Under the pieces are notes generated by a model that saw only the letters and a program-made list of their open reading frames with translations, did no database searches and was not told the origin of the DNA. A stretch of 64,000 nt of DNA, taken from assembly GCA_020629285.1 (NCBI GenBank), contig JAHDDP010000008.1, positions 62,001 to 126,000 on the forward strand, written 5' to 3'. Shown piece by piece: positions 26,629-35,123 of the stretch. This DNA comes from Maribacter sp. (GTDB lineage Bacteria > Bacteroidota > Bacteroidia > Flavobacteriales > Flavobacteriaceae). Numbering within the stretch: position 1 is the first letter of the stretch; the number at the start of each line of letters is the position of its first letter. The position numbers and the translations under genes are program-made.

Positions 26629-26678
26629 ATAAAGGAGGGGACCCAGTTATCCCCCCGGACAACACCCCTCCTTTTATT
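26629..26678 (-). terminator. Terminator of the PorP-SPOR operon
   Basis: AAAGGAGGGG and CCCCTCCTTT form a 10-bp stem enclosing a 24-base C-rich loop, followed on the minus strand by a T-rich stretch. It is about 50 bases past the PorP-SPOR stop and is unusually GC-rich for this region. Confidence 0.75.
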
Positions 26679-26729
26679 AACAATTCAAATCAACCATATA
26701 ACCGTAAAGGCTTATAGATTTTTAATAAA

Positions 26730-28517
26730 TTACTCTATGCTTATATCATCATCTTCAAAAGTATTAGATGCCGTAGCTGTTGTTTCGCTTACTTGCATGA
26801 TCCATTTCTCTTGATTGTATTTTCCATTTAAATTTGTGCTTGCAGCCATTTGCGCATCGTTCTTATAATCGTAGTCTGCTAAGTATACATAATACAGACC
26901 ATTTTCTTTGTTGTAGAATTGTTTAGGGTCCAATCCTTTTTCACGTAATTCTTTCATGAAAGCATTCATATACTTTGTTTGGCTGTATACATTTGCAATT
27001 ACATAGTAACCAGAGTTCATATCTATTACATTAGCATCTACCATCATCTTTACGGGCATCTGCTTAAAGTTATCTCTTGTGGACGGAAATTCTTTAAAAT
27101 TCGCTCTTCTAGATGAAGTTGATGTAGTATTTGATACCACCGATGAAGCTTTCGGTGTTTCTGCAGCGAAAGCATTTGCAGGTTCTGTAACAAAATCGAT
27201 GGCATCGTCATTTATATCATTAGAAGCATAAGATGTGTTTTCTTCTGCGCTAAAATCTTGTAAAGAGCTCTTTATTGTCGTATCAATATCATTACGCAAC
27301 ATTCTAACAATTAACTCGAATCGTTCTTCAAATGCTGCAATTCTTTCATTTTCAATAGAATCTTGACGTAAGATCAACTCATCTAAAATAATTTTGTTCT
27401 CGTATGCCAAACTACTCTCGGAAGTTGTAGTCATAGCTTTTGAAGATGCCTCCTGTCTCTTACGACCAGATTTTCTGGCATTATCACGTTCTTCAATTAA
27501 ATGAGCTATCTGCTCTTCATAATTCCGTACTATATTATCTATTTGATAGTCTGATGAATTATCGGCGACCGAGATAGCCAAATCATCATCTTTGAATTTA
27601 TAGGCTAAAGTTATTTCATGATTCCAACCTAAATTGGCATCTTCATTCGATAAGTCTTTCTCCATTAAATACCCTAAAGACATTTTCTCACTAAGATTAA
27701 AACCAACACCTGCCGCTACACCATACTCTTCATCTATCGTAGTTTGCAACCACCCGTAGTTAGGCATGTCTAGTAATAAAGAACCAAAGTAATACAGACT
27801 ACCATCATAATTCTGACCTACTTGCCCCATTGGCATTAGTCGGGCATTTTCAAATAGTCCTCTTGAGTGTTCAAATGAGTGTGTATATTGTACCGATGCC
27901 TTTACACTCTTGGTAGACAATTCGGTTAAAAATTCGTTTGTTGTTTGGTTGTATTTAAAAAGGTCTTCTGCATAGAACCCAAAATCGAACTTACCTAAAG
28001 ACAAGTTCATACCCGGTTGTATGGCAATTTTACTTTCTTTACGTGCATCTGCCAATTGTGGATCATCTTCACTTACTACAATTCTATTTTTATCTAAACC
28101 TTGATTAAAATAGGTAACATTGGTACCGAAGGTCAAGACAGATTTCTCTCCTAAACGCACAGATGACGCGTAGTTGGCATTGAATCCGAATTCTTGCACA
28201 ACGCCAGACCACTGACTGTAAACACCAATACCTACTGCGGTATGGTCATTTAACTTGTTGCTGAACCCTAGAAAATAGTTTTGGCTATTATCATCGAAGG
28301 TTGCATATTGATTTCTATGTAGAATGTTTAAATATGATTTGTTCTCACGTACCAAAGAGAACGTTGGGTTTATAAAAAACCTGTTGAAGAATAATTGGTT
28401 GTGGTACGTACTGCTTGATCCTAAATTTGCATTGGTTTCTTGACCTTTTACTGTCTGGACAAGAGCCAATAAAAATAAAGCAATAAGAAAACTATTGATT
28501 TTATACGGACTTTCCAT
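26730..28517 (-). CDS. PorP/SprF-family T9SS outer-membrane protein with C-terminal SPOR domain
   Basis: A 595-residue protein with signal peptide (LIALFLLALVQTVKGQ). Residues about 25-310 form a PorP/SprF-type outer-membrane barrel: INPTFSLVRENKSYLNILHR at the start, LTFGTNVTYFNQGLDKN and LSLGKFDFGFYAEDLFKY in the middle. Residues about 325-420 are charged and helical, likely coiled coil, and the C-terminus holds a SPOR-like domain (SGYYVIANVYSQTKYMNAFM, then YYVYLADYDYKNDAQ) that can bind denuded peptidoglycan. Usual PorP/SprF proteins are about 300 residues, so this is a two-part fusion. It follows a TPR/PD40 protein in the same operon. It likely supports secretion or anchoring of a T9SS substrate encoded elsewhere. 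Confidence 0.88.
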   Translation of the reverse strand: MESPYKINSFLIALFLLALVQTVKGQETNANLGSSSTYHNQLFFNRFFINPTFSLVRENKSYLNILHRNQYATFDDNSQNYFLGFSNKLNDHTAVGIGVYSQWSGVVQEFGFNANYASSVRLGEKSVLTFGTNVTYFNQGLDKNRIVVSEDDPQLADARKESKIAIQPGMNLSLGKFDFGFYAEDLFKYNQTTNEFLTELSTKSVKASVQYTHSFEHSRGLFENARLMPMGQVGQNYDGSLYYFGSLLLDMPNYGWLQTTIDEEYGVAAGVGFNLSEKMSLGYLMEKDLSNEDANLGWNHEITLAYKFKDDDLAISVADNSSDYQIDNIVRNYEEQIAHLIEERDNARKSGRKRQEASSKAMTTTSESSLAYENKIILDELILRQDSIENERIAAFEERFELIVRMLRNDIDTTIKSSLQDFSAEENTSYASNDINDDAIDFVTEPANAFAAETPKASSVVSNTTSTSSRRANFKEFPSTRDNFKQMPVKMMVDANVIDMNSGYYVIANVYSQTKYMNAFMKELREKGLDPKQFYNKENGLYYVYLADYDYKNDAQMAASTNLNGKYNQEKWIMQVSETTATASNTFEDDDISIE

Positions 28518-28582
28518 AACGATTAAGTTTAATGATTAAAATTGAATTTGTCTATGAATTGGGGGAAATGAACAATGGGTGG

Positions 28583-29809
28583 TTATTCATCTTCAAATAC
28601 AGAGCTGGAATACTGCATTTGTTTACCTGAGTTAAAGGCTTCTAAAAAACGATCATCCCTATCTTTCTTATTAATGGGTTCGTCACTTAAATTAAAGGCT
28701 ACATTCTGTGCACTCTTACCTTGTGCCATTCTATTGCTTACTACATAGCCAGAACCATCGCTCTGTAAAAGATTTACAGAATACTCATCATATGAACTGT
28801 TAATGGTATTGCCCATGTTTACCGCTAACCCAACACTACGCTGCCCTACCTCTACCATATAGACATCTAGCCCACCGTAGCCGTCCCTACCATCAGAAGC
28901 GAATACCAAACTACTATTGGATATTGGATTGGGAAGTACATCGTTCTTCTCCGTATTTACTTTTGAACCCAAGTTTTTAGCTTGCCCTAAAGTTCCATTT
29001 TTTTGAATTGTTGCTACATAAATATCATATTCCCCAAATGTACCCGGCATATTGGATGCAAAAAATAATCGACTGCCATCTGGCGAAATTGCGGGATGCT
29101 TTGCGGAGAAATCACCGGGACAAACTGCTACCTCGGTAATTTTTTTCCATTCACCGTCAACCTTATCGGCTTTGTAGATTTTATGTATTTCTTTCTTTTT
29201 GGAAAACATACCGGTTGTAGGCTTACGGTATACTTTTTTACTGTAATATGCAGTGTTGCCACCATTTGTCAATGCTACCGGTGGTGCATATTCACCAGAA
29301 GTTTTTACCGGTGCCGCGGTGTTAGAAGCAAATTCCTTTATGGCGCCTTGATCACCCCATGGCAAAAAATTTCTTCTATTATTGGAGGTTAGACGTGATG
29401 GCACAATAGTACGTGTCATTTTATAATCGTCTTTGACCAGCTCTGTCCAGTTCTCATCGGCTATTTCGTTTTGGACTTCTTTGCCCAATTGAGAAACCGC
29501 ATGGTCAAATCTTTTTTGATAGCTCCTTTTTAAAGTACCGTCTTCAGAAATTTCCATGAGCCTACCGTACCAGTATAATGCATTTGCATAATTTTTGGTC
29601 AAAAAATTGGCATTACCCAAATCTTCAAATATCTCTGAATCAGAAAAACCTAAACTTTTTAGCTTGTTGTAATTCTCTGTACGGTTGGTTACCTCTTCAA
29701 CCTTTCTTTGCTTAAAACTTGTGCTGTTGTCATTGTAGGCCAAATCTTGGCCATAACCCATGGTTGCCATACAGGCAAACAATAGGGTGAATTTAATTGA
29801 ATTGTTCAT
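28583..29809 (-). CDS. TPR/PD40 periplasmic protein, T9SS accessory type, lacking OmpA domain
   Basis: A 408-residue exported protein (signal MNNSIKFTLLFACMATMGYGQ). A TPR-like region (about residues 45-110) includes EDLGNANFLTKNYANALYWY. It is followed by WD40-like PD40 beta repeats with the typical HPAISPDGSRLFFASNMPGT and GEYDIYVATI motifs. The architecture matches the N-terminal two thirds of the OmpA-type protein at 55109-57046, but the carboxypeptidase-regulatory and OmpA domains are absent and the protein ends in a short polar tail. It sits 65 bases upstream of the PorP-SPOR gene. Together they probably bridge outer membrane and cell wall, the peptidoglycan contact being supplied by SPOR. 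Confidence 0.85.
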   Translation of the reverse strand: MNNSIKFTLLFACMATMGYGQDLAYNDNSTSFKQRKVEEVTNRTENYNKLKSLGFSDSEIFEDLGNANFLTKNYANALYWYGRLMEISEDGTLKRSYQKRFDHAVSQLGKEVQNEIADENWTELVKDDYKMTRTIVPSRLTSNNRRNFLPWGDQGAIKEFASNTAAPVKTSGEYAPPVALTNGGNTAYYSKKVYRKPTTGMFSKKKEIHKIYKADKVDGEWKKITEVAVCPGDFSAKHPAISPDGSRLFFASNMPGTFGEYDIYVATIQKNGTLGQAKNLGSKVNTEKNDVLPNPISNSSLVFASDGRDGYGGLDVYMVEVGQRSVGLAVNMGNTINSSYDEYSVNLLQSDGSGYVVSNRMAQGKSAQNVAFNLSDEPINKKDRDDRFLEAFNSGKQMQYSSSVFEDE

Positions 29810-29964
29810 GTTACTAGATTTTGGGGATTAATACTCCAAAGGTCTTATAACTCATTCAATCGGTTATTAATAAAAATTCATAGGTTTTTAAAAATTTACT
29901 AAACAATTAAATCGAAAAATCCATTTAATTATTTAATAATCAGCTATTTACGAAAATTATTAGC

Positions 29965-30168
29965 TTATTTTCTAACCTGTTTATTTTTTCTTTTATCTGA
30001 AATGTAGGTATAACCTAAATATGCCAATTGTAAGCCTACCGCTGCCATTTTCAATTTTCTACTTCTTACTAATAATTTTGCTACTCCAAATAGTGGTGAT
30101 AATCCCATAATCTTTTTTTTATTGTTCTCGACCAAATTAATAGCAGATGCCTTTTCAGCTTGACTCAA
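29965..30168 (-). CDS. Small basic protein with one hydrophobic segment
   Basis: A 67-residue protein, rich in Lys and Arg (RSRKLKMAA, SDKRKNKQVRK), with a moderately hydrophobic stretch MAAVGLQLAYLGYTYI near residues 41-56 that could be one membrane helix with a basic cytoplasmic tail. An earlier hydrophobic patch MGLSPLFGVAKLLV may dip into the membrane. I do not recognise the family. It lies upstream of, and divergent from, the DUF2383 gene among small stress-associated genes, a common place for envelope stress peptides. Existence rests on sensible composition and position only. Confidence 0.55.
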   Translation of the reverse strand: MSQAEKASAINLVENNKKKIMGLSPLFGVAKLLVRSRKLKMAAVGLQLAYLGYTYISDKRKNKQVRK

Positions 30169-30345
30169 TCCCTAAAAATGATATACCAATACACTTAACA
30201 ACCCCAATGTTTACGGTATTTGGCTGTTTATGGTATAGAGCAAAAGCGATATTTTTTATAGCTAAGTATAACGGTTATATACACGTAACTTAGTAAAAGA
30301 AAATTTGTTTAACCATAGACCATGGGGTCTAGTAAAATTTAATAT

Positions 30346-30798
30346 ATGAACACCGATATAAAAAAAATCGAAGAACATTTAAAAGATTTAATCAGTAAAA
30401 ACGAAGATGCAATCAAAGGATTTGAAAAGGCATCGGAGAATTCAAAGGATGTAGGAATCAAAAGTTATTTCGAAAAAAAGATTATAAATCGTATGCAATT
30501 TTTAAAAGAACTAAGAGCATCGGTACCAGAGTTAGAATTAGGTAGTGTACAGATTGAAGGAAGTGCAGCAGGAACATTACATAGAACTTGGATGGACATT
30601 AAAGCATTTTTTGCAGAAGATAATGATGAAGCCATGCTAGAAGAAGCCATTAGAGGCGATAAAGCGGCTATAAACGATTATGACAATGCACTAACAGAGG
30701 TTATGATGCCACATAGATTAAAGGAAATCATTAGAGCACAAAAAGAACAATTACAAAATGCTTTGGAAACTACTGAAGTATTGGAAGATTACAGATAG
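30346..30798 (+). CDS. DUF2383 / PA2169-type four-helix protein
   Basis: A 150-residue cytoplasmic all-helical protein of the ferritin-like DUF2383 group. It contains four helices: NTDIKKIEEHLKDLISKNED, KDVGIKSYFEKKI, the GTLHRTWMDIKAFF and DNDEAMLEEAIRGDKAAIND helices, and a final MPHRLKEIIRAQKEQL. These features are typical of this family, which is often induced by stress in Bacteroidota and Proteobacteria. Biochemical function is not established. It is followed by a strong terminator and is probably monocistronic. Confidence 0.88.
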   Translation: MNTDIKKIEEHLKDLISKNEDAIKGFEKASENSKDVGIKSYFEKKIINRMQFLKELRASVPELELGSVQIEGSAAGTLHRTWMDIKAFFAEDNDEAMLEEAIRGDKAAINDYDNALTEVMMPHRLKEIIRAQKEQLQNALETTEVLEDYR

Positions 30799-30815
30799 TA
30801 AATCTTTAATCAATT

Positions 30816-30848
30816 AAAAAAGCCCTTGCAAATTGCAAGGGCTTTTTT
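30816..30848 (+). terminator. Terminator of the DUF2383 gene
   Basis: AAAAAAGCCCTTGCA pairs perfectly with TGCAAGGGCTTTTTT around a three-base loop, 17 bases after the stop. The symmetry lets it work for the minus strand as well. Confidence 0.9.
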
Positions 30849-30865
30849 GTTGCCATTAAAACTTG

Positions 30866-30961
30866 TTATTTCTTAACTCTATTAGATTGTTCGGCACATT
30901 TCTTTTTTAACCAATTTTTATAAAATTTTTTACCAAAATAAAGTATTAATGCTTTTTTCAT
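30866..30961 (-). CDS. Possible 31-residue basic peptide
   Basis: The open frame reads MKKALILYFGKKFYKNW, continues LKKKCAEQSN and ends RVKK. It starts 10 bases downstream of the hibernation-factor gene on the same strand and ends just before the bidirectional terminator, exactly where a last gene of that operon would be. It is an amphipathic, strongly basic peptide with one Cys. Too short for confident calling; could be a chance frame. Confidence 0.35.
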   Translation of the reverse strand: MKKALILYFGKKFYKNWLKKKCAEQSNRVKK

Positions 30962-30970
30962 AATAGCGTA

Positions 30971-31273
30971 TTAATATGTTTTCATTTTATCTTTTCTCTT
31001 CTTCAGTTGTCTTTCTAATTCACTTACTGATTCTATAACCGATTCTTCAAAGTTCTCATTACTGGCTTCAGCGAAAATTCTTGGTCCTGGTACACTTAAA
31101 CGTATATTACAAATCATGCCAGTTTCATCAGATGATGTATTTTCTTGTTTAAGAAAAACATCTGCCCTAATAATGTCATTGAATTTTGTATGAAGTTTGG
31201 TCAACTTCTCTTCTGCAAAACTTTCTAATCTTTGACTAGCGGTTACGCCGTCATATTCATATATAATATCCAT
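30971..31273 (-). CDS. raiA: Ribosome hibernation-promoting factor, short HPF/RaiA type
   Basis: A 100-residue protein of the sigma-54 modulation/S30EA family. It has the beta-alpha-beta start DIIYEYDGVTASQRLESFAE with EEKLTKLHTKF, the central strand IRADVFLKQEN and the second helix NFEESVIESVSELERQL followed by a basic tail KKRKDKM. Such proteins bind the 30S decoding region and silence or store ribosomes during starvation. It lacks the C-terminal dimerisation domain of long HPF, so is of the short type. The neighbourhood of USP and DUF2383 genes fits a stress role. Confidence 0.9.
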   Translation of the reverse strand: MDIIYEYDGVTASQRLESFAEEKLTKLHTKFNDIIRADVFLKQENTSSDETGMICNIRLSVPGPRIFAEASNENFEESVIESVSELERQLKKRKDKMKTY

Positions 31274-31290
31274 ATCTTTTATTTTAATCT

Positions 31291-31334
31291 AAAAATCGAG
31301 GCTTAACTCCAAGGAGTTTTGCCCCGATATTTTA
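31291..31334 (-). terminator. Long two-tier hairpin terminator
   Basis: An inner stem AACTCC/GGAGTT and an outer stem ATCGRGGC/GCCYCGAT, with one G-U type pair, nest in one structure; on the minus strand a TTTTT tract follows. It lies 44 bases after the stop of the VOC gene and before raiA, and may instead be part of the raiA leader, where such a structure could regulate it. Confidence 0.65.
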
Positions 31335-31377
31335 ATATTCTTAATTCTAAAATCTCAATTACTTAATAACGTGTGGT

Positions 31378-31776
31378 CTACTTATCTACGTTTACCATCC
31401 ACCCTATTCCAAACCGATCCGTACATCTACCAAAATGTCCCCATTCTCGTTCTCTAAACTCGTGATGTATCTGACCGCCACTAGACAAGTCTTCAAATAA
31501 CTGTTTACCCTCATCCAAGCTATTGGTATCAACACTCATATTAATCTGGTTTCCATTATTCAATGGCGTATCTGGTGCAGCATCGTATGCCATAAAATGC
31601 ACACCCTTGCCTTTTAATTCTGCGTGTTGTAATTTTTGGCGAAAAGATGACGGTATATCTATTTTCTTATCCTCGTATGTTTGTTTATTTTTAATATCTG
31701 CATCGAATAGATTTCCGTAGAAATTCAATGCTTCTTGACAATTGCCGTTGAAGGCTAAATATGCTTGTGTTTTCAT
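31378..31776 (-). CDS. VOC-superfamily (PhnB-like) protein
   Basis: A 132-residue cytoplasmic protein of the glyoxalase/bleomycin-resistance (VOC) superfamily. The start at 31776 gives the family's typical opening, MKTQAYLAFNGNCQEALNFY; an upstream ATG would add an unrelated hydrophobic stretch. The central GKGVHFMAYDAAP and the C-terminal HEFREREWGHFGRCTDRFGI match PhnB-like proteins, which in general bind metal and small molecules but whose substrate is mostly unknown. It is a single gene with its own terminator. No link to its neighbours is evident. Confidence 0.88.
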   Translation of the reverse strand: MKTQAYLAFNGNCQEALNFYGNLFDADIKNKQTYEDKKIDIPSSFRQKLQHAELKGKGVHFMAYDAAPDTPLNNGNQINMSVDTNSLDEGKQLFEDLSSGGQIHHEFREREWGHFGRCTDRFGIGWMVNVDK

Positions 31777-31858
31777 GATTATTATTTTTATACAAATTAC
31801 CCAAAACCACAAGTTTACCTTGTCTTAAAAGACATAGTTATTGATGCATTTAACAATA

Positions 31859-33328
31859 CTATTCTAGTACAATCTTATTATCATCTATAAACTGAAAAAA
31901 AGATAATTTTTCATTGGATCCGGTAAAAATTAAATTGGTAGTCAAATCAAACAAATGTGCTTCCGTTTCAAAAAAGTGCATCATGTAACCTGCCGTATTT
32001 ACAAAGGCAACATACTCCCCTATTGCCGGCAATCTTGGTAAGGTTATTTTTCGTTTCAACAATACATCTCTTTCCAAACAATAAGCTCCTGTAAAATATA
32101 CATCTACATGCTCAATTTCTTCAATTTCAGAATTGTAGAGCATAAATGGATCTAATAGAAAATCTGCGCTAGAGCTCATCATCTGGCTCATATTCATTTC
32201 TAGACCAACCAACCATTGTCCTCTTGCATCTTTTTTTCTGTGGATGACCTTGGCCACTGTCATACCTACTTGATCCAATAAAGAACGACCAGGCTCAATG
32301 CGTATTTCTATATCATTTTTGAGCAATAAAGATGCCACCGATAATCCGGATACATCATCGGTAAAATCAAGTACTTCTTTTATAAAGGAACCTTTATTTA
32401 TTTTATTGAAGTACGGGTAGGTATTGCGCTTTCCGTTCAACTTACCATCTTCCAATCTAAAGCCTAATCCGTTATTATTGAACGTAATATCATTGTTCTG
32501 ATTTATTACAACTTCCTTTAATTTTTCATTGAAATCAATCCATTCTTCCTCATCTTCTAAATAATTCATTAAAATACCGCCGCCTATATCAATAAAGGTG
32601 ATAGGATATCCTTTTTCCTTTAAAGCTGATATCATATGAATGCTTGCAATTAAACTGATACTTCGTTGATGTGTAGAATAACTATCTAAGTGAAAATGAA
32701 GCCCGGTTACTTCTAGTAAATCAAAAGTTTTACCGTCACCTACGTAAGAAGCAATAAAATCTACCACCTCATCTACATCAAATCCAAAACGACTATAAAG
32801 TTTCTCGCCATCAACTTCAAATCCGCTAATTCGAAAACCAACATTTGCCTTTCTATTCAATTTAGCGGCTACAGTTTGGGTCAATCTACATTCATCTTCA
32901 TTATCTAAAATAATAGGTACTCCATTTTTAATTGCCAGTTCTATCTGTGCTTCGGTTTTTATGGCTGCAGTCAATACTAAATTTTCAGCATTTCCGCCCA
33001 ATGCCAGAGACTGTTCCAGTTCTTTAAAGCTGGCGGTATCTACACCTATACCAGATGCAAATGCCTGTTTTACCAAACCTTTGGATTTGTTCGCTTTTCT
33101 AGCGTAAAAAATTCTATACTTTAATCCGTACGATTGAAAAACCTGCTGATAGTTTTCGCAATTTTTATTGAAAGATGGTAAATGATGTATATTTATCGGT
33201 GAACCATATCTTTCCACCAAACCTCTAACAACCGCTTGGTCATTAAATAGTTCATGCATCCAGTCAGAAGTTTTTGGGGTTAATTGATATTCAGGTTTTC
33301 CCTTAAAATACATGTTCTTGTCTTTCAT
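31859..33328 (-). CDS. Fold-III PLP-dependent decarboxylase-like enzyme (Y4yA/SbnH-like)
   Basis: An enzyme of about 489 residues of the alanine-racemase/ornithine-DAP decarboxylase fold. PLP lysine is in IFYARKANKSKGLV; the His and Gly-rich phosphate sites are LHFHLDSYST and FIDIGGGI, with RIEPGRSLLDQ as the PLP-phosphate Arg region. The C-terminal catalytic block TGAYCLERDVLL keeps a Cys-Leu-Glu in place of the decarboxylase C-D-S, resembling the Y4yA-type subgroup. Three in-frame ATGs (33346, 33328, 33313) overlap the end of the FAD gene; I chose the middle one. It is the last gene of the operon. The amino-acid substrate is not evident; decarboxylation is the likely chemistry. Confidence 0.85.
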   Translation of the reverse strand: MKDKNMYFKGKPEYQLTPKTSDWMHELFNDQAVVRGLVERYGSPINIHHLPSFNKNCENYQQVFQSYGLKYRIFYARKANKSKGLVKQAFASGIGVDTASFKELEQSLALGGNAENLVLTAAIKTEAQIELAIKNGVPIILDNEDECRLTQTVAAKLNRKANVGFRISGFEVDGEKLYSRFGFDVDEVVDFIASYVGDGKTFDLLEVTGLHFHLDSYSTHQRSISLIASIHMISALKEKGYPITFIDIGGGILMNYLEDEEEWIDFNEKLKEVVINQNNDITFNNNGLGFRLEDGKLNGKRNTYPYFNKINKGSFIKEVLDFTDDVSGLSVASLLLKNDIEIRIEPGRSLLDQVGMTVAKVIHRKKDARGQWLVGLEMNMSQMMSSSADFLLDPFMLYNSEIEEIEHVDVYFTGAYCLERDVLLKRKITLPRLPAIGEYVAFVNTAGYMMHFFETEAHLFDLTTNLIFTGSNEKLSFFQFIDDNKIVLE

Positions 33329-35120
33329 ATTTTTCAATTCTTTCATCTTTCTCTTTAATTGCTTCACAAACATATTTTGCCCAAACCGATGCAAAATCAT
33401 TTCGGGTTCTTGACAGGGTATCGTTATCACAGGTTATGCCTTCTGTAGGGGTTCCATAAAATGAAATGTCGTTGTTGACATAACCATTAAAGTCTATAGC
33501 ATTTCCGTCTTTATTAATTTCTATACAACCTGGTTTATAACTAGTCTTTGATTTATTTTCGAATTCACGAATTAGTCCGTTTTTCAATAAATTCTGATAA
33601 AGTTCATTTTCAAATCTACCTTCTTTAGCTCTTGATATTGTGGCATTTACTACATAATCTATCTGCGTTCTCTGACCGTTTTCTATATGTAGACTAAAAT
33701 TATTATCGGAATCGTCTTTCGAAATAGTTGCAGATTTGGAATAAGTAAAATCTAAAACCCCTGCTTTACTTAAGGCTAATATTTTTTTCATGTTCTTTAC
33801 TGGCGGACCGTAAGATAACCGGTTAAACAAGCCGAAATAATACGAATCAAACTCCCTGTGCGAAACCGCATCTAAACCTCCAAAACTGTAAAGCTCATTA
33901 AAAATCGGACTGATTTTACGCCATGTAGCAACAGCTGATATGAGCGGACTTTTTTCCTCTCCATTTGCAACCTCATCAATCAAATACTGCATGTAATCTT
34001 GTATTTCATCAGTTGATAAGACAGACTTCTCTTTAAACGGATTTACTATAGTTTCCCAATTGAAAACAGGAGCGTCTGGATAGTCCTCATGAAAATATTT
34101 TACCTGTTTTTCCATTACCGAAATATCGGTATCAAAATAAAACTGATGACCATAATTTTTGAACAGTACAGTGTAAAACGAAAAATAAAATTCTTTCTTG
34201 ATTAGGGGTAACAGCCTACTATGAAAATTAATAGGTTTATGTTGTTTTAGTCTCGCTATAAACTCTTCGGTTAAAAAATACAAATCCGTATCAGCCAAAG
34301 ATGAACCATTCCTAGGTATCATAGGTACACCTGTTCTTGAGAACGGGTATATTTTACTAGGCTCTCTCCCTGAAGAAATATATTTTAAATCGCCTGTTTC
34401 ATTTTTTATAAAATTACCTCCCCTGCCTTCTGTCAAAGCCAAAATTGCATCTATTGCCGTTAACCCGAAACCTTTTATCGCTACCAAAGATGGTGAAGAG
34501 ATATACTTTAATTTTTCATTGGTAGGGTAAATAAAATCAATCTTATTACCTAAAATATCACTTTGGTTTTTTTGAGTCTTAAAAGAATGGTGACCCGTTG
34601 TAAATAGGACTTTGTTACACGTAAGAGCTTCCTTCTCACCGCTTATCTTATCCGAATAAAACACCTTATAATCATGATCCTCTTTTATCATATTAGTTAC
34701 CGTACCAATGTGGGTAACTACCTCAATGTTCATTGGCAATTGCTCTAATACGAATTGATAACAATCTACCAAATAATCACCTACTAGAGCTCTTGGAGCA
34801 TATGTTCCAGAAGCAACAGCATTATATCCATTATCCGTTAGCCATGTGACAAAATCCGGGGTTTCAGTAGCGGACGAAAAAGGTTCCTTTAAGACCCAAC
34901 TATTGATATTACGGTTGGCGTAATTCATTATGAGATATTCTGGCTGATCTGATCTATATACATCGCCTGACGCTAAAAATGATGTGTTATTGAAAATATG
35001 AATTTGTACGGTTCTCGAAATTTTGGCTTCATTTAAATAAGCTATCAATCTTTCAAAACCATAAAAACCCTTAGGTCCAAAACCTATAATACCAACTTTA
35101 TATTTGCTATTATTATTCAT
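33303..35120 (-). CDS. FAD/NAD(P)-binding protein (NAD_binding_9-like)
   Basis: A 605-residue cytoplasmic flavoprotein-like enzyme. It opens with the Rossmann motif KVGIIGFGPKGFYGFERL and later has DYVVNATISRAKEG, typical of the NAD_binding_9 family of uncharacterised FAD/NAD(P) proteins. The central region holds KGFGLTAIDAILALTEGRGG, another family signature. No membrane segment is visible. It sits between a cysteine-synthase-fold enzyme (gap 3 bases) and a PLP decarboxylase (overlap), so it very likely acts in the same pathway, for example as an N-hydroxylase or an oxidase of an amino-acid intermediate. No substrate can be read. The end overlaps the next gene start by about 26 bases. Confidence 0.85.
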   Translation of the reverse strand: MNNNSKYKVGIIGFGPKGFYGFERLIAYLNEAKISRTVQIHIFNNTSFLASGDVYRSDQPEYLIMNYANRNINSWVLKEPFSSATETPDFVTWLTDNGYNAVASGTYAPRALVGDYLVDCYQFVLEQLPMNIEVVTHIGTVTNMIKEDHDYKVFYSDKISGEKEALTCNKVLFTTGHHSFKTQKNQSDILGNKIDFIYPTNEKLKYISSPSLVAIKGFGLTAIDAILALTEGRGGNFIKNETGDLKYISSGREPSKIYPFSRTGVPMIPRNGSSLADTDLYFLTEEFIARLKQHKPINFHSRLLPLIKKEFYFSFYTVLFKNYGHQFYFDTDISVMEKQVKYFHEDYPDAPVFNWETIVNPFKEKSVLSTDEIQDYMQYLIDEVANGEEKSPLISAVATWRKISPIFNELYSFGGLDAVSHREFDSYYFGLFNRLSYGPPVKNMKKILALSKAGVLDFTYSKSATISKDDSDNNFSLHIENGQRTQIDYVVNATISRAKEGRFENELYQNLLKNGLIREFENKSKTSYKPGCIEINKDGNAIDFNGYVNNDISFYGTPTEGITCDNDTLSRTRNDFASVWAKYVCEAIKEKDERIEKYERQEHVF

Positions 35121-35123
35121 AGA

